Below, one piece after another: positions 38,997 to 53,849 of a DNA stretch of 64,000 nucleotides. This DNA is from Acetobacter senegalensis. GTDB lineage: Bacteria; Pseudomonadota; Alphaproteobacteria; Acetobacterales; Acetobacteraceae. The notes under the pieces are model-generated. The model made no database searches and was not told the origin of the DNA. It saw only the letters and a program-made list of their open reading frames with translations. The stretch lies in assembly GCF_001580995.1 (NCBI RefSeq), contig NZ_LHZU01000146.1:1-64000 (forward strand), given 5' to 3'. A program made the translations under genes and the position numbers. Within the stretch, counting starts at the first letter, position 1. Every line of letters starts with the position of its first letter.

Positions 38997-39368
38997 TTAC
39001 TTCGGACGCTTGGCGCCATAAAGCGAACGCCGCTGGCGACGCTTAGCGATACCTTGGGTATCGAGAACACCGCGAAGGATATGGTAACGCACACCCGGAA
39101 GGTCCTTCACACGACCGCCACGGATCAGCACGACACTATGTTCCTGAAGGTTATGGCCTTCACCCGGAATATAGCTAACCACCTCATAGCCGTTCGTCAG
39201 ACGCACCTTGGCAACTTTACGCAGTGCGGAGTTCGGCTTTTTGGGCGTCGTCGTATAAACACGGGTGCAAACACCACGTTTCTGGGGGCAACCCTGCAGT
39301 GCAGGCACTTTGTTGCGCTTGACCGCAGGCTTGCGCCCCTTGGCAATGAGCTGGTTGATGGTCGGCAT
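38997..39368 (-). CDS. rpsL: 30S ribosomal protein S12
   Basis: 123 residues. [20 protein letters not shown] carries Lys43 and [13 protein letters not shown] carries Lys88; both are the wild-type residues whose change gives streptomycin resistance. S12 monitors codon-anticodon pairing in the decoding centre. It is the first gene of the str cluster, behind a promoter at ~39571-39599 and a leader of about 195 nt. Confidence 0.98.
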   Translation of the reverse strand: MPTINQLIAKGRKPAVKRNKVPALQGCPQKRGVCTRVYTTTPKKPNSALRKVAKVRLTNGYEVVSYIPGEGHNLQEHSVVLIRGGRVKDLPGVRYHILRGVLDTQGIAKRRQRRSLYGAKRPK

Positions 39369-39570
39369 GCGCCTTTCCCGATCCTTACACAGTTCGGCCG
39401 GCTAACCTTTTTATCGGCTGCCGACTTTCATTTGAAAATCCCACCAGGCACAACACCCGTATGGGGCTATGTTGACATCCGGCACCACTTCCTGCCGGAA
39501 GCCAACCGCATGCTTAACAGAGAATTACGATTTACCCCTGCTCCTGCAATGGAGCGGAGCTGAGGGCTGC
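39369..39570. other. Leader and upstream region of rpsL
   Basis: No gene recognised. On the minus strand this is the ~195-nt untranslated leader of the str operon. It contains a small GC hairpin near its 5' end (GCTCC...GGAGC around 39541-39557), which may serve regulation or RNA stability. Confidence 0.55.
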
Positions 39571-39599
39571 TACCTACCCCTGCACCTGGTTGAAGTCAA
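39571..39599 (-). promoter_or_regulatory. Putative sigma-70 promoter of the rpsL (str) operon
   Basis: On the minus strand TTGACT (39594-39599) and TAGGTA (39571-39576) are spaced by exactly 17 nt. The pair lies just downstream of the rpoC terminator and upstream of rpsL, which fits an independent promoter for the str-S10-spc transcript. Confidence 0.6.
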
Positions 39600-39640
39600 G
39601 CGGAGATGAACGATTCTCCGCAGTTTGCTTTGGCCCAGTG

Positions 39641-39680
39641 CAAAAAAGAAAGGGGGCAGGAATAACTCCCGCCCCCTTTC
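39641..39680 (-). terminator. Terminator after rpoC
   Basis: GAAAGGGGGC (39648-39657) and GCCCCCTTTC (39671-39680) form a 10-bp stem, followed on the minus strand by TTTTTT (A-run 39642-39647). It lies ~25 bp after the rpoC stop and ends the rplKAJL-rpoBC transcript. Confidence 0.92.
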
Positions 39681-39705
39681 CCGCCTACATCGAAGCAGAC
39701 ACGCC

Positions 39706-43884
<4,179 letters not shown>

Positions 43885-43977
43885 GTGCGGAAGCCCCCAA
43901 AGGGAAATGGGGCGCCGGAACTGCTGTTCCGGCTACCCCTTCAAAATAAGAACGGAGAATGGTGCTGAGCCTCACCT

Positions 43978-46900
43978 TTATTCTGCCCCCTGCTCCAGCT
44001 CAACATTCAGACCAAGAGACTTCAGTTCCTTGATCAGAACGTTAAAGCTTTCAGGAATACCGGCTTCAAAGTCATCCTGCTCACGCACAATGGCTTCATA
44101 AACCTTGGTACGACCGGATACGTCATCCGATTTCACCGTCAGCATTTCCTGCAGCGTATAGGCAGCGCCATAAGCTTCAAGCGCCCAGACTTCCATTTCC
44201 CCAAAGCGCTGACCACCAAACTGCGCCTTACCACCCAGCGGCTGCTGCGTAACAAGCGAGTAAGGCCCGATGGAACGCGCATGGATCTTGTCATCAACAA
44301 GATGGTGCAGCTTGAGCATGTAAATATAACCAACAGTGGTCTTACGCTCAAACGGCTCGCCCGTGCGGCCATCAATCAACTGGGACTGACCGGATTTGTT
44401 GACGCCCGCTTTTTCAAGCATGGCTTCAATATCCGGAATGGAAGCACCATCAAACACCGGCGTGGCGATAGGAACGCCCTTGCGCAGATTATTCGCCAGT
44501 TCAATGAGTTCATCATTGCTCATGTTAGCAATGTCGTCCTCATAGATCTTGTCGCCATACACGTCTTTCAGACGATCAAGCAGTTCCTGACGCTTCTCAC
44601 CCGTGCGCTGATAATCATCAACCAGATTACCAATATCACGGCCAAGATTTGCGCAGGCCCAACCCAGATGCGTTTCCAGAATCTGCCCCACGTTCATACG
44701 GGACGGCACACCCAGCGGGTTCAGCACGATATCAACAGACGTCCCATCTTCCAGGAACGGCATGTCTTCAACCGGCACCACGCGGGACACCACACCCTTA
44801 TTTCCGTGACGACCGGCCATTTTGTCACCCGGCTGAAGCTTACGCTTCACGGCAACAAACACCTTGACCATCTTCATCACGCCGGGCGGCAGTTCATCAC
44901 CGCGCTGCAGCTTCTCGACCTTGCTATCAAAGCGAGCCTGAATTTTCTGCACAGAGGCATCAAATTCACGACGCAGCGTTTCCAGCTCAGCCATGACCGC
45001 ATCAGAGGCCACAACAATGTTGCGCCATGCACCACGGGGCTGCTCATCCAGAACCGCGTCCGTGATTTCCGTGCCAGAACGGATACCCTTGAACCCGGCA
45101 CCGGCAATCTGACCCAGCAGTTTTTCACGCAGACGGCTGTAGAAGGAGCGTTCCTGAATACCGCGTTCATCGTCACGGTCTTTGGACAGGCGTTCGATTT
45201 CTGCCCGTTCAATCGCCATGGCGCGTTCATCTTTATCCACGCCACGACGGGAGAAGACGCGCACGTCAACAATGGTGCCGGTGGTGCCAGGCGGCAGACG
45301 CAGGGAGGTATCACGCACGTCAGACGCTTTTTCACCAAAGATGGCACGCAGAAGCTTTTCTTCCGGCGTCATCGGGCTTTCACCCTTTGGCGTGACCTTA
45401 CCGATGAGGATATCACCGGGGTTCACTTCAGCCCCAACGTAAACAATGCCAGCTTCGTCCAGGTTACGCAGCGCTTCTTCACCCACGTTGGGGATATCAC
45501 GCGTGATTTCTTCCTGACCCAGCTTGGTATCACGCGCCATGACTTCAAATTCCTCGATATGGATCGAGGTAAAGACGTCATCTTTCGCAATACGTTCGGA
45601 GATCAGGATGGAATCTTCGAAGTTGTAACCATTCCAAGGCATGAACGCGACCAGCACGTTACGGCCCAGAGCCAGTTCACCCAGTTCGGTGGACGGACCA
45701 TCCGCAATAATGTCCCCGGCCTTCACCTGATTGCCCACATGCACCAGCGGACGCTGGTTGATACAGGTGGACTGGTTGGAACGGGAATATTTACGCAGAC
45801 GATAGATATCGACGCCCTGCGTGGACCCATTGGCATCCGTTGCACGCACAACGATACGTGCCCCGTCAATCTGGTCCACAATCCCATCACGCTTGGCAAC
45901 GATGGTTGCACCAGAGTCATGAGCCACAGCAGCTTCCATGCCAGTGCCAACGAGCGGCGCATCGGAACGCACCAGCGGCACAGCCTGACGCTGCATGTTG
46001 GAACCCATCAGTGCGCGGTTCGCGTCATCGTTCTCAAGGAACGGAATGAGCGCGGCGGCAACGGAAACAAGCTGCTTGGGTGACACGTCACAGGCCGTCA
46101 CTTCAGTGGGGGGCACCAGACGGAAGTCCCCACCACGACGAACGGAGACCAGCTCGTCCGTCAGTGCGCCATCAGCACTCTGCTTGGCGTCAGCCTGAGC
46201 AACGATCAGCTTTTCTTCTTCCATGGCGGAAAGATATTTCCAGCCATCCTGAAGAACGCCGTCCTTCACCAGACGATACGGTGTCTCAATAAAGCCGTAC
46301 TTGTTCACCTTGGCATAGGTTGCCAGGGAGTTGATCAGACCAATGTTCGGGCCTTCCGGCGTTTCAATCGGGCAGATACGACCATAGTGAGTCGGGTGAA
46401 CGTCACGCACTTCAAAGCCTGCACGCTCACGGGTCAGACCGCCCGGACCCAGTGCTGAAAGACGACGCTTGTGCGTGACTTCAGACAGCGGGTTGGTCTG
46501 ATCCATAAACTGGCTGAGCTGGGAAGACCCGAAGAACTCGCGCACAGCAGCAGCAGCAGGTTTGGCATTGATCAGATCATGCGGCATGACCGTGTCGATA
46601 TCGACAGAGCCCATACGTTCACGGATAGCGCGCTCCATACGCAGCAGACCGACACGATACTGGTTTTCCATCAGTTCGCCCACAGAGCGGACACGACGAT
46701 TCCCCAGGTTATCAATATCGTCAATCTGGCCGCGGCCATCCTTGAGTTCACACATCACCTTGATGGTGCGCAGGATGTCTTCCTTACGCAGCACGCGCAC
46801 GGTATCCGGCACATCCAGATCAAGACGCATGTTCATCTTCACGCGACCAACGGAAGACAGATCATAACGGTCAGGATCAAAGAACAGGCCGTGGAACATG

Positions 46901-48150
46901 GCTTCGGCTGTTTCAGCCGTCGGCGGCTCACCCGGACGCATGACACGATAGATATCAATCAGCGCTTCATCACGAGAGCTGTTTTTATCAACGGTCAGCG
47001 TATTACGGATCCACGGGCCATTGGCAGCATCAATCGCCAGCAACGGCAGTTCCGTCACACCTGCTTCTTCAAGAGCAGCCAGACGCGCTTCCGTGATTTC
47101 CTCACCGGCTTCGCCGTAGATTTCGCCCGTGTCGTAATTGACAATGTCGTGCGCGATGAAACGACCGATCAGGTCAATGTCACCCACCAGCACTTCACGG
47201 GTTTTTTCCGCAATCTTACGCACCATGCGCGCGGTCAGCTTAGCTTCCGCTTCAGCAACCACTTCACCGGTTTCAGCATCCACCAGCGGTGCCAGCAGCT
47301 TCAGGCCACGGAAAGCATCAGCATCGAACGGACGCGCCCAACCCTTGGGGGTTTTGACGAACTTCACTTCACCGTAGAAGTAGGACAGGATTTCGTTGTC
47401 ATCCATACCCTTGATATCAAGGGCATCAACATCGCCGCCCTCGGCAGCCTTCGCCTTGCGGGCGGCTTCAGAAGCGGCACCTTCAAGGGCGTAAAGCAGC
47501 GTGGTGACCGGCAGCTTACGCTTACGGTCAATACGGACGTAAATCAGATCCTTAGCGTCAAATTCAAAGTCAAGCCAGGAACCACGATAGGGGATCACAC
47601 GCGCGGCAAACAGATACTTGCCGGAAGAATGCGTCTTGCCTTTGTCGTGATCGAAAAACACACCGGGAGAACGGTGCATCTGGCTGACAATAACACGCTC
47701 GGTGCCATTGATAATGAAGGTTCCGTTATCGGTCATCAGGGGCATGTCGCCCATGTACACCGGCTGCTCCTTGATATCGCGAATGGAGCGTGAACCTGTA
47801 TCTTCATCCACGTCCCACACAATGAGACGCAGGATAACCTTCAGCGGGGCGGAAAACGTCAGACCGCGCTGAATGCACTCTTCAACATCATATTTGGGTT
47901 CTTCGAATTCGTAACTGACGAATTCAAGCCGCCCCCGACCAGCAAAATCGTTAATCGGGAAAACAGACCGGAAGACCTCCTGCAAACCTGTTGGCGTGCG
48001 CGCATCAGGCGATACATTTGCCTGAAGAAACGTCTCGTAAGACGCGCGCTGCACATCAATCAGGTTCGGCATCGGAGCGATTTCGGGAATCCGCCCGAAA
48101 CTCTTGCGAATCCGCTTCCGTCCTGTGAACGATTTGGTGATTGCGTTCAT
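43978..48150 (-). CDS. rpoB: RNA polymerase subunit beta
   Basis: 1390 residues. The rifampicin pocket near residue 545 reads [20 protein letters not shown] then [10 protein letters not shown], that is, wild type at the common resistance positions. Further hallmarks are [13 protein letters not shown], the DGCxx-like [15 protein letters not shown] segment and the C-terminal [20 protein letters not shown] clamp region. It lies 226 bp after rplL; the leader carries a 17-bp hairpin. rpoC follows after 93 bp. Confidence 0.98.
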   Translation of the reverse strand: MNAITKSFTGRKRIRKSFGRIPEIAPMPNLIDVQRASYETFLQANVSPDARTPTGLQEVFRSVFPINDFAGRGRLEFVSYEFEEPKYDVEECIQRGLTFSAPLKVILRLIVWDVDEDTGSRSIRDIKEQPVYMGDMPLMTDNGTFIINGTERVIVSQMHRSPGVFFDHDKGKTHSSGKYLFAARVIPYRGSWLDFEFDAKDLIYVRIDRKRKLPVTTLLYALEGAASEAARKAKAAEGGDVDALDIKGMDDNEILSYFYGEVKFVKTPKGWARPFDADAFRGLKLLAPLVDAETGEVVAEAEAKLTARMVRKIAEKTREVLVGDIDLIGRFIAHDIVNYDTGEIYGEAGEEITEARLAALEEAGVTELPLLAIDAANGPWIRNTLTVDKNSSRDEALIDIYRVMRPGEPPTAETAEAMFHGLFFDPDRYDLSSVGRVKMNMRLDLDVPDTVRVLRKEDILRTIKVMCELKDGRGQIDDIDNLGNRRVRSVGELMENQYRVGLLRMERAIRERMGSVDIDTVMPHDLINAKPAAAAVREFFGSSQLSQFMDQTNPLSEVTHKRRLSALGPGGLTRERAGFEVRDVHPTHYGRICPIETPEGPNIGLINSLATYAKVNKYGFIETPYRLVKDGVLQDGWKYLSAMEEEKLIVAQADAKQSADGALTDELVSVRRGGDFRLVPPTEVTACDVSPKQLVSVAAALIPFLENDDANRALMGSNMQRQAVPLVRSDAPLVGTGMEAAVAHDSGATIVAKRDGIVDQIDGARIVVRATDANGSTQGVDIYRLRKYSRSNQSTCINQRPLVHVGNQVKAGDIIADGPSTELGELALGRNVLVAFMPWNGYNFEDSILISERIAKDDVFTSIHIEEFEVMARDTKLGQEEITRDIPNVGEEALRNLDEAGIVYVGAEVNPGDILIGKVTPKGESPMTPEEKLLRAIFGEKASDVRDTSLRLPPGTTGTIVDVRVFSRRGVDKDERAMAIERAEIERLSKDRDDERGIQERSFYSRLREKLLGQIAGAGFKGIRSGTEITDAVLDEQPRGAWRNIVVASDAVMAELETLRREFDASVQKIQARFDSKVEKLQRGDELPPGVMKMVKVFVAVKRKLQPGDKMAGRHGNKGVVSRVVPVEDMPFLEDGTSVDIVLNPLGVPSRMNVGQILETHLGWACANLGRDIGNLVDDYQRTGEKRQELLDRLKDVYGDKIYEDDIANMSNDELIELANNLRKGVPIATPVFDGASIPDIEAMLEKAGVNKSGQSQLIDGRTGEPFERKTTVGYIYMLKLHHLVDDKIHARSIGPYSLVTQQPLGGKAQFGGQRFGEMEVWALEAYGAAYTLQEMLTVKSDDVSGRTKVYEAIVREQDDFEAGIPESFNVLIKELKSLGLNVELEQGAE

Positions 48151-48177
48151 CGTCGCTCCTGCCCCGCCCTTAGTACT

Positions 48178-48220
48178 CGGACCATCAGGCCTGCCGCCTT
48201 ACCGCAGGCCTGATGGTCCG
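48178..48220 (-). promoter_or_regulatory. Strong hairpin in the rplL-rpoB leader
   Basis: A perfect 17-bp stem: 48178-48194 (CGGACCATCAGGCCTGC) pairs with 48204-48220, with a 9-nt loop. On the minus strand no T-run follows, so it is not a plain terminator. In E. coli the same gap holds an attenuator and an RNase III site; this hairpin could play the processing role (inference). Confidence 0.65.
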
Positions 48221-48376
48221 ACCTTTTGTTTCAGGCCGCTTAGCCCTACCGGAAAACCCGGCGTAACACCCTGCTTCGAAACAGAACCCGAAACAGGCAA
48301 ACGGGCAGAGGCGTTATACCTCCACCCGAAAACCTTTTCCATCACCTCACCGCAAAGCGGCGAAGCTATGGCGAAC

Positions 48377-48754
<378 letters not shown>

Positions 48755-48854
48755 GATTAGACTTCCTAATATAAACACTGGTTAGCAAAGCGCAACCCCC
48801 TCAGCAGGAAGGCCACGCTCAATTGAAAACACACCCTTTTGCAAGGATATGGCT

Positions 48855-49379
48855 TTAGGCGGCTTCCGCCTCACCCGTTTTGGCATAGGCCCCAAAAACC
48901 CGAGCAAGCTGGCCAGCCGGTGCCTGGGTAACGCCTGCAATGCGTGTAGCCGGCGTGGAGATAAGACCCACGAGCTGCGCACGAAGCGTATCCAGAGACG
49001 GCAGTTCGGCCAGAGCCTTGATTCCGTCGGCATTCAATACCTGAGAACCAAGAGCGCCGCCGAGCAGCACAAGCTTGTCATTGGTTTTGGCGAACTCGAC
49101 GATCACCTTTGCCACAGCCACAGGGTCTGCTGACCACGCAAGCGCGGTCGGCCCCTTCAGCAGCGGCGCGATGCCATCGAACTGGGTCCCATCCAGGGCG
49201 AGAGTTGCCAGCCGGTTTTTCGCGACTTTGTACGTCGCACCCGCTGCACGCACCTTGCGTCGCAGATCCGTCACATCAGCTACGGTCAGCCCGTCATTCC
49301 GGGTAACCACAACCATGGACGTTTCGGCAAACACGGCGGCAAGGGAAGCAACGAAGTCCCGCTTTTCCGTACGGTTCAA
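48855..49379 (-). CDS. rplJ: 50S ribosomal protein L10
   Basis: 174 residues from a TTG at 49379, preceded by GGAG at 7 nt and giving the expected [20 protein letters not shown] start. An in-frame GTG at 49409 lacks a ribosome site. Conserved parts: [20 protein letters not shown] and [20 protein letters not shown], then the C-terminal helix that binds L7/L12 dimers. L10 anchors the stalk and in E. coli represses its own mRNA. The 288-nt leader with a hairpin fits that control. Confidence 0.95.
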   Translation of the reverse strand: MNRTEKRDFVASLAAVFAETSMVVVTRNDGLTVADVTDLRRKVRAAGATYKVAKNRLATLALDGTQFDGIAPLLKGPTALAWSADPVAVAKVIVEFAKTNDKLVLLGGALGSQVLNADGIKALAELPSLDTLRAQLVGLISTPATRIAGVTQAPAGQLARVFGAYAKTGEAEAA

Positions 49380-49436
49380 ATCCCGTCTCCGTCTTGTTCT
49401 GCCCAGCACGAAGCCGATCAGAACGGGTTGCCCTCA

Positions 49437-49461
49437 GGATTTCATGACCACCATGAAATCC
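49437..49461 (-). promoter_or_regulatory. Candidate L10-binding leader hairpin upstream of rplJ
   Basis: A perfect 10-bp stem GGATTTCATG (49437-49446) / CATGAAATCC (49452-49461) with a 5-nt loop, ~58 nt before the rplJ start. It sits in the 288-nt rplA-rplJ gap, where L10 leaders are known in other bacteria. Confidence 0.5.
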
Positions 49462-49542
49462 AGCTCGCCTGTCCTTGAACGGAATACCCGGAGCCTGCCG
49501 AACATACAGCCTGCAACCAGCATCCCCATCTTACCACCCGCA

Positions 49543-49556
49543 AGCCCCTAGGGGCT
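49543..49556. repeat. 14-bp perfect palindrome in the rplJ leader
   Basis: AGCCCCTAGGGGCT is fully self-complementary and has no loop, so it favours a DNA palindrome or an intermolecular RNA contact more than a hairpin. It lies mid-way in the rplA-rplJ spacer. The rest of that spacer shows no gene. Confidence 0.5.
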
Positions 49557-49667
49557 AATTACGGCCAAGCCGCGTGTGGTCTCGGACAGGTTCCGGAAGA
49601 ATAGCCAGATGACCATCCTTCCCATGGTGCTGCGCCAGACAGAGCCTGACACAGCAGCATTTCATAC

Positions 49668-50360
49668 TCAGCCAGCGAAAGCTGAGATATCCAACTGAAC
49701 ACCCGGCCCCATGGTGGAGGACAGCGCAGCCTTTTTCAGGTACGTGCCTTTTGCACCAGACGGACGAGCCTTCTGCACGGCATCAATGAATGCGCGGGCA
49801 TTTTCTTCCAGCTTGGCGGCGTCAAAAGAAGCCTTGCCAATGCCAGCATGCACGATACCTGCCTTTTCAGCGCGGTATTCAACCTGACCGGACTTGGCTG
49901 CTTCAATCGCACCCTTAACGTCCATGGTCACGGTGCCCAGCTTGGGGTTCGGCATCAGACCACGCGGACCGAGGATCTTACCCAGACGACCAACCAGAGC
50001 CATCATGTCCGGGGTGGCAATGCAGCGGTCGAAATTGATTTCGCCAGCCTGCACCTTTTCCATCAGATCTTCTGCGCCAACAACGTCTGCACCGGCAGCC
50101 TGAGCTTCTTCGGCCTTGGCACCACGTGCGAACACGCCAACGCGCAGGGTCTTGCCCGTGCCGTTCGGCAGGGACACGAAACCACGGACCATCTGGTCAG
50201 CATGACGGGGGTCAATGCCGAGGTTCAGGGAGATTTCAACCGTTTCGTCAAACTTGGCGGTTGCGTTGCTCTTTACCAGAGCAATTGCCTGATCCAGCCC
50301 ATAAGCCTGACCGTGCGTTACTTTTGCCTGCGCAGCGGCAAAACGCTTATTCTTGGCCAT
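49668..50360 (-). CDS. rplA: 50S ribosomal protein L1
   Basis: 230 residues. Typical segments are [40 protein letters not shown] and [21 protein letters not shown]1 forms the mobile stalk at the E site and in many bacteria represses rplK-rplA translation. The gene follows rplK after 4 bp and precedes a 288-bp leader before rplJ. Confidence 0.98.
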   Translation of the reverse strand: MAKNKRFAAAQAKVTHGQAYGLDQAIALVKSNATAKFDETVEISLNLGIDPRHADQMVRGFVSLPNGTGKTLRVGVFARGAKAEEAQAAGADVVGAEDLMEKVQAGEINFDRCIATPDMMALVGRLGKILGPRGLMPNPKLGTVTMDVKGAIEAAKSGQVEYRAEKAGIVHAGIGKASFDAAKLEENARAFIDAVQKARPSGAKGTYLKKAALSSTMGPGVQLDISAFAG

Positions 50361-50364
50361 GCTC

Positions 50365-50796
50365 TCAGCCCTCCACCGTCAGACCCATGGAGCGAGCGGA
50401 ACCAACCAGCATCCGCACTGCACCATCGATATCGTTGGCGTTCATGTCTTTGAACTTCTGCTCAGCAATGTCACGCAGCTGATCCATGGTCACCTTACCC
50501 ACGGCGGCGCTCTTGCCTACAGTCTGGCTGCCCTTGGAAACCTTGGCGGCCTTCAGCAGGAAGTACGTGTTCGGCGGGGTCTTGGTGATGAAGCTGAACG
50601 TACGGTCTGCATAAGCGGTGATGACGACCGGAATCGGCATACCAGGCTCAAGACCCTGGGTCTTGGCGTTGAATTCTTTACAGAACTGCATGATGTTCAG
50701 ACCACGCTGACCGAGCGCGGGACCAACCGGCGGCGAAGGATTCGCCTTGCCAGCGGGAATCTGAAGCTTGATGTAGCCAACAACTTTTTTGGCCAT
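50365..50796 (-). CDS. rplK: 50S ribosomal protein L11
   Basis: 143 residues from the ATG at 50796 ([20 protein letters not shown]). [20 protein letters not shown] and the C-terminal rRNA-binding domain ([32 protein letters not shown]) are conserved. L11 is part of the GTPase centre and needed for RelA response. Upstream on the same strand, only 105 bp away, ends an efflux channel gene; nusG and secE, the usual neighbours, are not present. Confidence 0.98.
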   Translation of the reverse strand: MAKKVVGYIKLQIPAGKANPSPPVGPALGQRGLNIMQFCKEFNAKTQGLEPGMPIPVVITAYADRTFSFITKTPPNTYFLLKAAKVSKGSQTVGKSAAVGKVTMDQLRDIAEQKFKDMNANDIDGAVRMLVGSARSMGLTVEG

Positions 50797-50901
50797 ATCC
50801 GGGACTCCTCTTGTTGAACCCGGACCGCGGTTCATTCGACTCTTTTGCACCATGGATATGGCGCAGGAAGAACCTCCCGCGTTCCGATAGGAAAGGCGCG
50901 C

Positions 50902-52518
50902 TTACCGGGGTGTATCCGTTCTGTCAAGGGGCTGAGAGGTTTTTGATACCCCCTGCCCTGTCAGATCAGAGGATGCGGGATCGGCATTTGTATCAATACC
51001 GGCCAGCGGTTTGGCGTGGCGCAGATTGCCATATTGCAGCGGATGGAACGGCATAATCTTGTCCGGCTTGGGCAGTTCAGCACGAGACCAGCCGCCCCCC
51101 AATGCACGGATAAGCTGCACACGGGCATCCACCGCACGGGTTTCCACCTGCACCAGCGCAATGCGTGCCTGTAGCGCCGCCACCTGCGCAACCACCACAT
51201 CCAGATAGTTGGTCAGGCCGCCAGTATAGAGCGCCATGGTCATGCTCTGCGTGCGAAGCGCCGCATCAACCGCACCACTCTGTTGCTGTGCTTCCGTTTT
51301 CAGGCGCGAGGTACGGGTCAGGTTGTCTTCCACTTCCTGAAACGCATCCAGCACGGTGCTCCGATACAGATCCTCTTCCTGCCTGTATTGCGACCAGTTC
51401 CGTTGCAGTTCCGCACGCCGCAGACCGCCCTGGAAAAGGGGTAGAAGCGCCTGCACACCAAACTGGTACATGGAGTTGGAGAGCGACGCGAGATCGAACC
51501 CGTTATCCATGAACCCTGTCATGGCGTTGAACGTGATGTGCGGATAGAACGCCGCGCGGGACACACCAATCGCACGATTGGCCTGCGCCATCCGCCGCTC
51601 AGCCGCTGCAATATCCGGCCTGCGCTCCAGCAGGGTGGCCGGCAGCGCCACAGGAGGCTGCATTTCCGTAAAGTTGAGCCGGGTTGTCGGCGCGATATGG
51701 AAGGATGCCGGAGCCTCATTCACCAGCACGGCAATAGCATGTTCCATCACGTCCCGCTGGGCCTTGATGTCCGTCTCCTGCGCCTGCGTGGCGTAAAGCT
51801 GCGCCTCCGCACGCGAGACATCCATGCCGGGCGCAATGGCACCGGCAAGCCTCATTTTAGTGACCTGCACAGCGGTCTGATAATAGCGGATGGAGTCTTT
51901 ATAAACCGCGTCCTGCGCATCCAGCCCACGCAACAGAACGTAGTCACTCGCCAGTTCAGCCTGTAGGCTCAGCCGGGCCAGAGCATATTGTGCCGCAGCC
52001 TCCTGCGTGCGCTGTTTGCTCATCCGCACCTTGTTGCGGATGGCAGACCAGAAATCAGGCTCCCACGTTGCCGTTGCCGAATATTGCTCGGACGACATAT
52101 AGACCGGCCCCTGAGACCCGGCCCCACGCCAGAGCCTGTGCCGAGAGCCTTTGTATTTCTCTCCACCCGCCATGCCGTTGAGTTGCGGATAGAGGTGGGA
52201 TTTTGCCTCCATCGCCACATCACGCGCCTGCATGAAGGCCTCAGCCTGGGCCTGAAGGTCTGGGTTCAGGCGCATGGCCTGATCTTCCAACTGGTTGAGT
52301 TCCGGGTCCCCCAGCATGGTCCACCAGTCAGACCGGATGGCATCATCAGAAGGATGGGCCGCGCGCAGCACGCCTTGCTCGCCCCAGTTTTCCGGCAGCT
52401 TGAGGGGGGTAGGCTTGTAGCGGGGCGCCATATCGCAACCGGACAACATGGTTGCAAGAGACAGCCCTAGCAGAAACCCCGAACGCACCGTTTTACGAGA
52501 CGCCATCCGCACCGTCAT
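50902..52518 (-). CDS. Outer-membrane efflux lipoprotein, NodT/OprM family (second pump)
   Basis: 538 residues. The signal peptide ends at a lipobox (TMLSGC, Cys28). Two OEP repeats are seen, with the diagnostic TLLERRPDIAAAERRMAQAN and AFYPHITFN. It is the channel of the second tripartite pump: its ATG overlaps the adaptor stop by 4 bp. The C-terminal ~50 residues after GGGWSRAEL form a polar tail. Its stop is only 105 bp from rplK, and I see no terminator in between, so read-through into the ribosomal operon is possible. Confidence 0.95.
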   Translation of the reverse strand: MTVRMASRKTVRSGFLLGLSLATMLSGCDMAPRYKPTPLKLPENWGEQGVLRAAHPSDDAIRSDWWTMLGDPELNQLEDQAMRLNPDLQAQAEAFMQARDVAMEAKSHLYPQLNGMAGGEKYKGSRHRLWRGAGSQGPVYMSSEQYSATATWEPDFWSAIRNKVRMSKQRTQEAAAQYALARLSLQAELASDYVLLRGLDAQDAVYKDSIRYYQTAVQVTKMRLAGAIAPGMDVSRAEAQLYATQAQETDIKAQRDVMEHAIAVLVNEAPASFHIAPTTRLNFTEMQPPVALPATLLERRPDIAAAERRMAQANRAIGVSRAAFYPHITFNAMTGFMDNGFDLASLSNSMYQFGVQALLPLFQGGLRRAELQRNWSQYRQEEDLYRSTVLDAFQEVEDNLTRTSRLKTEAQQQSGAVDAALRTQSMTMALYTGGLTNYLDVVVAQVAALQARIALVQVETRAVDARVQLIRALGGGWSRAELPKPDKIMPFHPLQYGNLRHAKPLAGIDTNADPASSDLTGQGVSKTSQPLDRTDTPR

Positions 52519-53849
52519 TGACGCCCTCCAGCCTCAGGGCCGGGGCGTTCATCTTCGGGCATGGCCCGCGTATCATCCTTGTTGGTGTCTTCCGCAGCGG
52601 GCTTAGGCTTGGTGGCTGGCTTTTTGGACGGAAGATTGTAACCCGGCGTGCCTTTGACAATTCTGACTTCCTGCCCATCCAGCAGTCCGGCGGATGGGCT
52701 GTTCACCACGCGATCTGTTTTCTTCACCCCACTCAGAATTTGCACGGTCGTTCCCAGATTGGTGCCGACCGTTACATTGACCAGATGCACATGGTTGGAA
52801 TCATCCACCAGCGCCACCTGCGTTCCTTCTGCCCGGAATATGATGGCCCCTTCAGGCAGGATCAGCATGTCTTCATCACCCGGTGCGCTGAAATGCGCCG
52901 TGGCGTAGGAATTGGGCCATAGCTCGCCCGATTTGTTATCCAGCGTCAGTTCCGTTGTCACCGTGCGGGTTGAGGCATTGAAAGCCGACGCCGTGGCGAG
53001 GAACTTGGCCTTGAACGTGCGATCCGGATATTGCGGAATGCTCAGATCCGCCTCCAGCCGGGGGGAAATGATATCCGCGTAATCCTGTGGCACCGCCACA
53101 AACACGCGCATGGCATGCACATCCGCCACGCTGAACAGTTCGGTCGCGTTACCGTGGGCATCCACATCGCCGCGGCCGGCATTCACGTAGTCACCCACAT
53201 CTGCAAAACGCGACGTGACGACGCCATCAAACGGCGCGACGATTTTCTTGAACCCTTCAAGGGCCGCAAACCGCTCGACCTCATGCTCGGCCGCTTCAAC
53301 CTGCGCTTTCTGTGCCTCCGCATTGGCGGCCTGCACATCCACCTCCTGCTGAGAAACAGCCTGCGTGCCCTGCAACGCCTTCCAACGTTTGGCGGTAATC
53401 TGGGCCAGCTTGTAGCGGGCCTGCGCCACGTTCAGGTTGGCTTTGGCGGCAGCGTACTGAGCATCCAGACCCGGGGTGTCAATTTCTGCCAGCACATCGC
53501 CGGCCTTCACCACGGCGCCGAAGTCCTTGTACCACATTTTCACGTAGCCAGAGACCTGCGCGTAGATGGGTGCCTGATACCATGCTGCAATGTTGGCGGG
53601 CAGAGACAGCTTGCGCACGGATGGCCCCGGCTGCGGGTAGATCACCTGCACCGCTGGCGTGGCATCCCGCGCGGTTTCCTGCGCCAGATTCATGTAATTG
53701 GAATGACGCTCAACAATCCCGACCACGGCCAGAATGACCGCAGCGCCCCCTACCAGAGCAATCCCTAACTTACGGCGGGATGAGGAAGGCGCTGGCTGGG
53801 TATCATGACGCTCCGTGTGATCATGACCGCCCTCGTTCTGCGCGCTCAT
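52515..53849 (-). CDS. RND efflux periplasmic adaptor (second pump)
   Basis: 444 residues. A His-containing polar N-terminus precedes a single membrane anchor at about 27-46 (LGIALVGGAAVILAVVGIV). The lipoyl halves (YAQVSGYVKMWYKDFGAVVK and KKIVAPFDGVVTSRFADVGD) flank an alpha-hairpin, followed by beta-barrel and membrane-proximal domains. The last ~40 residues are an unusual Lys/Pro/Asp/Glu-rich tail. It bridges the permease at 53846 and the channel at 50902; both junctions overlap as ATGA. Confidence 0.94.
   Translation of the reverse strand: MSAQNEGGHDHTERHDTQPAPSSSRRKLGIALVGGAAVILAVVGIVERHSNYMNLAQETARDATPAVQVIYPQPGPSVRKLSLPANIAAWYQAPIYAQVSGYVKMWYKDFGAVVKAGDVLAEIDTPGLDAQYAAAKANLNVAQARYKLAQITAKRWKALQGTQAVSQQEVDVQAANAEAQKAQVEAAEHEVERFAALEGFKKIVAPFDGVVTSRFADVGDYVNAGRGDVDAHGNATELFSVADVHAMRVFVAVPQDYADIISPRLEADLSIPQYPDRTFKAKFLATASAFNASTRTVTTELTLDNKSGELWPNSYATAHFSAPGDEDMLILPEGAIIFRAEGTQVALVDDSNHVHLVNVTVGTNLGTTVQILSGVKKTDRVVNSPSAGLLDGQEVRIVKGTPGYNLPSKKPATKPKPAAEDTNKDDTRAMPEDERPGPEAGGRQ

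Noticed and set aside
44281-46083. 600-codon open frame on plus strand inside rpoB
   Set aside because: It lies opposite the conserved rpoB frame and results from codon bias; the product is rich in His, Arg and Thr with no domain.
46471-47793. 440-codon open frame on plus strand inside rpoB
   Set aside because: Same type of antisense artefact of rpoB codon usage.
48755-48854. A small gene between rplJ and rplL
   Set aside because: Only the leader of rplL is seen; no frame with start and ribosome site besides rplL itself.
50797-50901. Possible remnant of tRNA-Trp or nusG before rplK
   Set aside because: The 105-bp gap contains GGTTCA-like bases but no cloverleaf and no NusG-like frame.
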